Notes under the pieces: model-generated
Told to the model about the DNA's origin: nothing
The model's database searches: none
Seen by the model: only the letters and a program-made list of their open reading frames with translations
Assembly (NCBI RefSeq): GCF_002994635.1
Contig: NZ_PVNL01000042.1
Coordinates: forward strand, 62,001 to 126,000
Reading direction: 5' to 3'
DNA length: 64,000 nucleotides
DNA from: Enhygromyxa salina
GTDB lineage: Bacteria; Myxococcota_A; Polyangia; Nannocystales; Nannocystaceae
Shown: positions 59,353-64,000 of the stretch, in pieces
Position numbering within the stretch: position 1 is the first letter of the stretch
How the letters are laid out: every line of letters starts with the position of its first letter
Program-made: the position numbers and the translations under genes

Positions 59353-59679
59353 ATGAACCACGGCTACGGCTACAACTTCGGCGAGTCCGAGTTCGCCGAG
59401 GCACCGCCACCCATGGCCCAACCCGAGGCGAAGATCGGCGGGCTCCGACCACCGCCAAACCTCACCAAGACCTGTGCGATCACGATCCTCAACTGTCGGA
59501 CCCAGAACCCGTTGGCGTGCCAGCGGCCGCAGATCCCGCCAACGCGAGCAACTTGGTGTCAGAAGACCAATCCACCCGTGTGCGTCCCATACACGCGGAG
59601 CTTGATCTGCACGCGCACGAAGGTCGGCTGCGGTTGGACCATGAACTTCCCCTGCCCCGGGGCTGACGGCCGCGCTTGA
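59353..59679 (+). CDS. Candidate lanthipeptide precursor with double-Gly site and eight Cys
   Basis: 108 residues from ATG 59353. The leader (1-30) is acidic with a double-Gly end AKIGG at 26-30, the usual protease site of bacteriocin exporters. The putative core (31-108) has eight Cys (41, 48, 56, 69, 77, 86, 93, 101), twelve Thr and one Ser, rich in Pro, spaced roughly 7-13 residues apart (TKTC, TWC, VGC, FPC). Thr and Cys are what lanthionine enzymes need; the genes for an APH-type kinase, HopA1 protein and LanC cyclase follow at once. Weak ribosome site (GAGG 17 bases away). A disulfide-rich secreted protein is the alternative. Confidence 0.65.
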   Translation: MNHGYGYNFGESEFAEAPPPMAQPEAKIGGLRPPPNLTKTCAITILNCRTQNPLACQRPQIPPTRATWCQKTNPPVCVPYTRSLICTRTKVGCGWTMNFPCPGADGRA

Positions 59680-59688
59680 GGACACGCC

Positions 59689-60744
59689 ATGTTTGTCGTC
59701 GCACAGACCGTCATTCACCACCTGCTGGCGCGGGACCTACTCGACGCCGCCGACGTGGTCGCGGGCCGGGTGGTGGTTCACGAGCAGCGTCGCCGCAACA
59801 ACAACCTGGTAATCACCGTCGCCGGTCGACGCGGACTGTTCCTCAAGCAGGTCGCTAGCGCGGCCCCCGAGCACCGCGAGACGCTCGCGCGTGAGGCCTG
59901 GGTCTACCGGATGATCGCGGCGCACGGGCACCCGCGCCTTGTCGCAGTCGCCCCGCGGCTGCTCGATTACGCGGATGAACGCTCGGTCCTGGTGACCGAG
60001 CTGGTGAGTCCGACTTCCGCAGCGATTGAGGCGCCCGCCGTCGCGGCGGCGTTAGGTCGCGCGCTCGCGGTCGCACACACCCACGGCCAGGCGATCGTGC
60101 AGCGCGCGGACGATCGTTTGCCCCGGATACCGCCGTCCGTGCTCCTGCTGGCCGACCCGACGACGGTCCCGTCGAAGTCGGTCCACGTCGACATCGTACG
60201 CGCCATCCAGGAGCTCCCGGCCCTCGGGCGCGAGCTCGAGCAGCTACGACACGAGTGGCGAGGTGAGGCGCTGATCCACGGCGACATGAAGTGGGACAAC
60301 GCCGTCCTCACACGTGGTCTCGACGGGAGCGCGTCGATGGTCATCGTCGACTGGGAGCTCGCCGACGTCGGCGATGAAGCCTTGGACATTGCCGGAATCC
60401 TCCAGTGGTTTCTGCATGCGTGGGTGCGAGAGCTTGGTAGCGCGGACGCAACTGCGGCGGCCGAGCTCCGCCGATCCGAGCTCGACGCGTTTTGGTCGGC
60501 GTACGTCGACCAACGCGGGCTCGAGGCGCCCCATGGTGCGACCTTACTCCACCGGAGCACCCGCCTGGCCGGAGCCCGCCTGATCCAGTCGGCGATCGAA
60601 GCTCAACCGCCGGATCTGGCTCTGGCCCCGCCGACGATCGTGCTCCTGCAGTTCGCGCTCAACGTGATGCGCAACCCTGACCGCGCGCGCCGGCGATTGC
60701 TCGGCGTCGGAGACCGGATCAGCACCTTGGAGGCTTGCGCATGA
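59689..60744 (+). CDS. APH-type phosphotransferase, putative lanthipeptide kinase (LanK-like)
   Basis: 351 residues, nine bases after the precursor. Protein-kinase-like fold of the aminoglycoside phosphotransferase type: Lys in GLFLKQV, LAREAWVYRMI, catalytic LIHGDMKWDNAVL (Brenner motif) and VIVDWELADVGDEALD with the metal-binding Asp. In class V lanthipeptides and thioamitides such kinases phosphorylate Ser/Thr of the precursor before elimination. The next gene overlaps by ATGA. True antibiotic resistance is less likely in this setting. Confidence 0.8.
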   Translation: MFVVAQTVIHHLLARDLLDAADVVAGRVVVHEQRRRNNNLVITVAGRRGLFLKQVASAAPEHRETLAREAWVYRMIAAHGHPRLVAVAPRLLDYADERSVLVTELVSPTSAAIEAPAVAAALGRALAVAHTHGQAIVQRADDRLPRIPPSVLLLADPTTVPSKSVHVDIVRAIQELPALGRELEQLRHEWRGEALIHGDMKWDNAVLTRGLDGSASMVIVDWELADVGDEALDIAGILQWFLHAWVRELGSADATAAAELRRSELDAFWSAYVDQRGLEAPHGATLLHRSTRLAGARLIQSAIEAQPPDLALAPPTIVLLQFALNVMRNPDRARRRLLGVGDRISTLEACA

Positions 60745-61817
60745 GCACGCCACAGGAGGACATCCTCGCGCACCTGTGCGAGGTGTTGAGCATCAAGGGT
60801 GAGCACGATCTCCGCGTTGACGACGTCGAGGTCGACGTGGAGCCGCTCGTCGAATTCACGCGACCCATCGCTAGCGATCTCGGCGAGACCGGCCCGCGCG
60901 ACCGGCTGACGCTGGCGCTGTGGGGCCTGCTCTACCAGGGCTGCTACATGCACGGTCGGCGCCTCGACGCCGAGCTCACTCGCGCGGTGATGTCGACGCT
61001 CGTCGCTCGACCACCCAGCCCAGTCGCGCTCGTCTCTAGCCTGCGCGAGGACCTGCAGACCATCGCCGATGGGACCGCGGGCTGGGATCCAGGCTGGGAG
61101 GTCTACCAGGTCGAGCGCGACGGGCTCGTTCGTGTGCGCAAGGGTGACTGCCATCAGGTCGCGCTCGCGGGCGAGTACCTCAAGGCGGCGGCTCCGGGTG
61201 TTCAGGTCCGGGTCGGAGCGACGGTCGACCTGCGCGTGACCGTCGGGACGTTCGAGATTCAGCCGGGCTACTACCACGTCCTTGGCCGCGTCCTCGGTGA
61301 CACGCTCGAGCGGTTCGACTGCGTCCGGCTCTACTTCAACACCCGGCCAGGCTCGGTCCAGATTTTGCTTCGCGCCCTGGTGGCCGCGCTCAATCGACTC
61401 GAGATCCCGTTCCGCGCCAAGACGCCGTGCTCCGCCGTCGGCTACGCACGGACAGACGCGACCGTGCTCTATGTCGCGCGCGTCCACGCGCCTCTGGTCC
61501 TCGATCTAGTCGTCGAGCTGCCCGATTGCGACCGGCTGCTCGATCCCGGCGTGCCGATGTTCAGCTTGCCCGTCGCTGCGGGCATCGGTCTCGCGGACGA
61601 CCCGGGCGCGGCGGAGAGCTTCGGCACCAACCGCTGTCGACTCGTCGCCCAGGCCCTCGCTGACGCCTGGCGTGAGCGAGGTGAAGACCCGGACCAGCGC
61701 ATGCGCGCGATTCGGGCCGCGTTCGCATCCGAGGGCCTCGACCTCGCGCGCCCTCACCTCGGCCCGGGCTTGGCCGAGATCCAACCCTGGCCTCAAACAC
61801 TGGAGATTTTGGCATGA
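60741..61817 (+). CDS. HopA1-family protein, putative lyase partner of the kinase
   Basis: 358 residues from ATG 60741. Segments WEVYQVERDGLVRVRKGDCHQV, GYYHVLGR and RLYFNTRPGSVQILLRAL are typical of the type III effector HopA1 family, known in RiPP clusters as the partner of an APH-type kinase (lexapeptide-type and thioviridamide-type systems). There it is thought to remove phosphate to give dehydro residues. Conserved KGD and HR/YFN elements are seen. Translationally coupled at both ends (ATGA). Confidence 0.75.
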   Translation: MSTPQEDILAHLCEVLSIKGEHDLRVDDVEVDVEPLVEFTRPIASDLGETGPRDRLTLALWGLLYQGCYMHGRRLDAELTRAVMSTLVARPPSPVALVSSLREDLQTIADGTAGWDPGWEVYQVERDGLVRVRKGDCHQVALAGEYLKAAAPGVQVRVGATVDLRVTVGTFEIQPGYYHVLGRVLGDTLERFDCVRLYFNTRPGSVQILLRALVAALNRLEIPFRAKTPCSAVGYARTDATVLYVARVHAPLVLDLVVELPDCDRLLDPGVPMFSLPVAAGIGLADDPGAAESFGTNRCRLVAQALADAWRERGEDPDQRMRAIRAAFASEGLDLARPHLGPGLAEIQPWPQTLEILA

Positions 61818-63208
61818 CCCGACAATCGCCCCATGACTCGTTCTTGCTCGAAGCCGATCGCATCGGTCACGGGCTGTGCCGAAACGCCGTGTGGTCAGGG
61901 ACCCGTTGCGCCTGGCTTGGCTGGTCGCTCGCACCCGATGCGAACGGTCAAATGGCGCCGGCCTACCGCAGCTTTGGCTCGGACCTCTACGAGGGTGGCC
62001 TCGGCATCGCGCTGTTCCTCGCGCACCTGTCCAAGCGGACGGGGGACCGACGTCAGCGGACCGCCGCGGTTGGAGCGATCCAGCAAGCGCTGGGGTGGCT
62101 CGACGATCGGGAGCTCGGCCCGCGGGGATTTTACGGTGGCGACGCGGGTGTGGCCCACGCGCTGCTCGAGCTTGGCCGGGTGTTCGAGCACGAGGGACTG
62201 GTCGTGCGCGCGAGCGAGCTGCTCGGGCGGCTGACGGTCGACGCGGAGCCCGACGATCGCTGGAGCTTCGACATCATCGACGGCAGCGCCGGCGCTGCGC
62301 TGGCCCTGCTCGACGCCGCCGAAGCGCTAGGGCGCGGCGACCTCGTCGACGCCGCGGACGGCCACGGGCAGCACCTACTCGGCTCAGCGCGCGTCAACGA
62401 AGACGGGCTCGCGTGGCCGAACCCGACCAACCCTCAGGAGGCCCCGCTGCTGGGCTTCTCCCACGGCGTGTCGGGCATCGCATGGGCTCTGGCCGAGCTC
62501 TACCTGGCGAGCGACGACGAGTGTTTCGCTACGGCCGCGAGGGCAGCGGCTGCATACGAGCGCGCGCAGTTCGACCCACGCGTCGGAAACTGGCCGGACC
62601 GCCGGGCCTGGGTCATGGCTGAACAGGCTGAACAGGCTGAACAGGCTGAACAGGGCGAACAGGCCGCCCCCCACTCAATCTTAGCCTGGTGTCACGGCGC
62701 GCCCGGAGTTGGCCTCGCGCGCCTGGGCATGCTCGCGTGCCTCGGTGACGACGAGGATCTGCGCGCTGATCTCGAGCTCGCCCTCATCGCGACCACCCGC
62801 GCGCTCGAGCAAGGCGGCGCCGACGGTGACTACTCGCTGTGCCACGGATCGTTCGGCACCGCCGAGTTGTTGTTGTGTGCCGCGGATCAGCTCGACCGGC
62901 CCTCGCTGCGCGAGCACGTCGAGCGGATCGCCAGCGACATCGTCGCCCGCATGAGCCAGCGACGCATGAGCTGGGGCTGCGGCGTCCCCGGTGCTGGGGC
63001 GAGTCCAGGGCTGATGCTCGGCGTCGCCGGAATCGGCAATTTCTTGCTTCGACTTCACGATCGAACGGTCCCGTGCCCGCTGCTGCCCTGCGATCCGCTG
63101 ACGCGTCGGCGCGAGCGTGAACCGGCTCACCGCGACGCGTCGATCAAGCCAACCCTGACCGCGAACATGACGTCAATTCAGCTCGGACTCGGGAGCGTCG
63201 TACGATGA
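61814..63208 (+). CDS. LanC-like cyclase
   Basis: 464 residues. LanC barrel motifs: DLYEGGLGIALFLA, GFSHGVSGIAWAL, WCHGAPGVGLARLG (first zinc Cys), SLCHGSFG (zinc Cys-His) and GLMLGVAGIGNFLLRLH. All zinc ligands are present, so it can catalyse Cys addition to dehydro residues to form lanthionine. It lacks the attached kinase domain of LanL/LanKC, in line with the separate kinase and HopA1 genes. A repeat (62618-62662) encodes AEQ units in a loop before the zinc motif. Overlaps both neighbours by ATGA. Confidence 0.85.
   Translation: MTRQSPHDSFLLEADRIGHGLCRNAVWSGTRCAWLGWSLAPDANGQMAPAYRSFGSDLYEGGLGIALFLAHLSKRTGDRRQRTAAVGAIQQALGWLDDRELGPRGFYGGDAGVAHALLELGRVFEHEGLVVRASELLGRLTVDAEPDDRWSFDIIDGSAGAALALLDAAEALGRGDLVDAADGHGQHLLGSARVNEDGLAWPNPTNPQEAPLLGFSHGVSGIAWALAELYLASDDECFATAARAAAAYERAQFDPRVGNWPDRRAWVMAEQAEQAEQAEQGEQAAPHSILAWCHGAPGVGLARLGMLACLGDDEDLRADLELALIATTRALEQGGADGDYSLCHGSFGTAELLLCAADQLDRPSLREHVERIASDIVARMSQRRMSWGCGVPGAGASPGLMLGVAGIGNFLLRLHDRTVPCPLLPCDPLTRRREREPAHRDASIKPTLTANMTSIQLGLGSVVR
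62618..62662 (+). repeat. Five 9-base units inside the LanC gene
   Basis: GCTGAACAG four times and GGCGAACAG once, coding AEQ-AEQ-AEQ-AEQ-GEQ in a surface loop between LanC helices. In-frame unit length. Confidence 0.85.
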
Positions 63209-64000
63209 ACGAGGATAACCAACACGCCCCACCCAACGCGCCCTCGGAGCCGCAAGCCCGTGCTGCGTCCCCAGCGACCGCTGGCTTCATGACCCCGCTC
63301 GTCAACGTCGATGTCGACGTCGCGCAGGGAGTCGTCACGATCCTGTCCGTGGCCGACCCCCTGCTCCTGACCCAGCAACCTGGCATCGAAGGGTCTATCG
63401 AGGTGGTCGAAGACCTGGATCTGGTGGTTCACGCCGACGTGGTCGTGATCCTGGGTGACCTTCGGCTGCCCGGTCGGAGCGTGACGATCATTGCCCGCGA
63501 GCTGCGTGCGATGGGCGACGCCGAGTCATCTATCGAGATCGACCTGAGTGGCCTGGCTCCGCCCCCGGCACTCGAAGCGCTGGCTCCGACGCCCCCACCG
63601 CAAGCCGCGGGAGTTGGAAGGTACGGCAGGCCGGGGAGTCACCTGCCTGGACACGGCGAGCCGGGAATCGCGGGCAGTCCTGGCGGAAACTTCACGCTGC
63701 TCGCCCTGCGCTGCACCGCATCGTTGACCGTGCGCGTCGACGGAGGCCTTGGTCAGCCAGGTCAACCCGGTCAACCCGGTCAGCCCGGGGGACCCGGCGG
63801 CGAAGGCAGCCCGGGCCGGTGGGATGGAAAACGTGCCAGGCCCATACCGCCCGGGCGAGGGAGCCCGGGAGGAACGGGTGGGACCGGGGGCAACGGTGGT
63901 CGCGGCGGCGACTCAGGGCCGGGTGGCCAGGCAATCATCGCCCGCTCGAGCGCCGGCGACGAGACGCTAACCTTCCACGGTGTTGCAGGCGGCCCCGCAC
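63205..64000 (+). CDS. Collagen-like protein, N-terminal part (3' truncated by window edge)
   Basis: The frame opens with ATG 63205, overlapping the LanC stop (ATGA), and stays open to the window end (265 residues). The first ~135 residues are beta-rich and acidic (VNVDVDVAQGVVTILSV, RSVTIIARELRAMG). From about residue 190 come Gly-X-Y units (GQPGQPGQPGQPGGPGG, then SPGGTGGTGGNGG). No signal peptide is visible. Coupling to the cyclase suggests it belongs to the operon, perhaps as a carrier or surface partner. Confidence 0.65.
   Translation, partial: MNEDNQHAPPNAPSEPQARAASPATAGFMTPLVNVDVDVAQGVVTILSVADPLLLTQQPGIEGSIEVVEDLDLVVHADVVVILGDLRLPGRSVTIIARELRAMGDAESSIEIDLSGLAPPPALEALAPTPPPQAAGVGRYGRPGSHLPGHGEPGIAGSPGGNFTLLALRCTASLTVRVDGGLGQPGQPGQPGQPGGPGGEGSPGRWDGKRARPIPPGRGSPGGTGGTGGNGGRGGDSGPGGQAIIARSSAGDETLTFHGVAGGPA

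Noticed and set aside
59689-60744. Aminoglycoside resistance kinase
   Set aside because: It is coupled to HopA1 and LanC genes and follows a precursor-like gene; a RiPP kinase explains the setting better.

Overview
High-GC (roughly 70%) bacterial chromosome. The gene complement points to a myxobacterium, most likely of the Nannocystis/Plesiocystis/Enhygromyxa side: a complete type II secretion operon with gspN, a caspase-like barrel protein, collagen-like proteins, many lipoproteins and large hybrid RiPP loci. The taxonomic call is inference; no rRNA gene is present.

Layout. 1-5.8 kb: a secreted protein cut by the left edge, a thioredoxin-like membrane protein, a lipoprotein and a membrane-embedded spermidine-synthase-like protein. 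5.9-19.3 kb: a RiPP locus on both strands. It holds an E1-like/SagB fusion, a second E1-like protein, two YcaO proteins (one overlapping a TfuA gene), a LanB glutamylation protein, a SpaB_C domain fused to an ATPase/TPR-like region, a stand-alone SagB oxidoreductase and a candidate precursor (13135-13506) followed directly by a terminator. Together they predict a dehydrated, azole/azoline-containing and possibly thioamidated peptide (goadsporin- or thiopeptide-like). 19.4-20.1 kb: a peroxiredoxin-glutaredoxin fusion whose peroxidatic Cys codon is TGA followed by a bacterial SECIS-like hairpin, i.e. a probable selenoprotein that ordinary gene calling splits in two. 20.2-26.6 kb: an SLC13 permease and a RamB-like regulator divergent from malate synthase and isocitrate lyase. 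26.6-30.7 kb: sigma factor, membrane protein and caspase-like barrel protein, translationally coupled. 30.8-34.9 kb: a membrane protein, tRNA-Cys, four tandem near-identical tRNA-Ser genes with four different anticodons, copies of a hairpin repeat, and a V4R/PAS histidine kinase. 34.9-38.5 kb: a TonB-like protein, small proteins and an ABC exporter. 38.5-53.6 kb: the type II secretion operon gspC-D-E-F-G-H-I-J-K-L-M-N, with an NtrC-family regulator upstream. 55.2-58.2 kb: three hypothetical envelope proteins. 58.9-64 kb: a second RiPP operon with a double-Gly precursor carrying eight Cys, an APH-type kinase, a HopA1-family protein, a LanC cyclase and a collagen-like protein cut by the right edge; it resembles class V lanthipeptide machinery but with a LanC cyclase.

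Most operons are tightly packed, with ATGA, GTGA or TGATG overlaps. The points most worth following are the selenoprotein, the two RiPP loci with their candidate precursors, the serine-tRNA array, and a dispersed hairpin repeat with base-pair covariation, one copy of which supplies the end of a coding gene.
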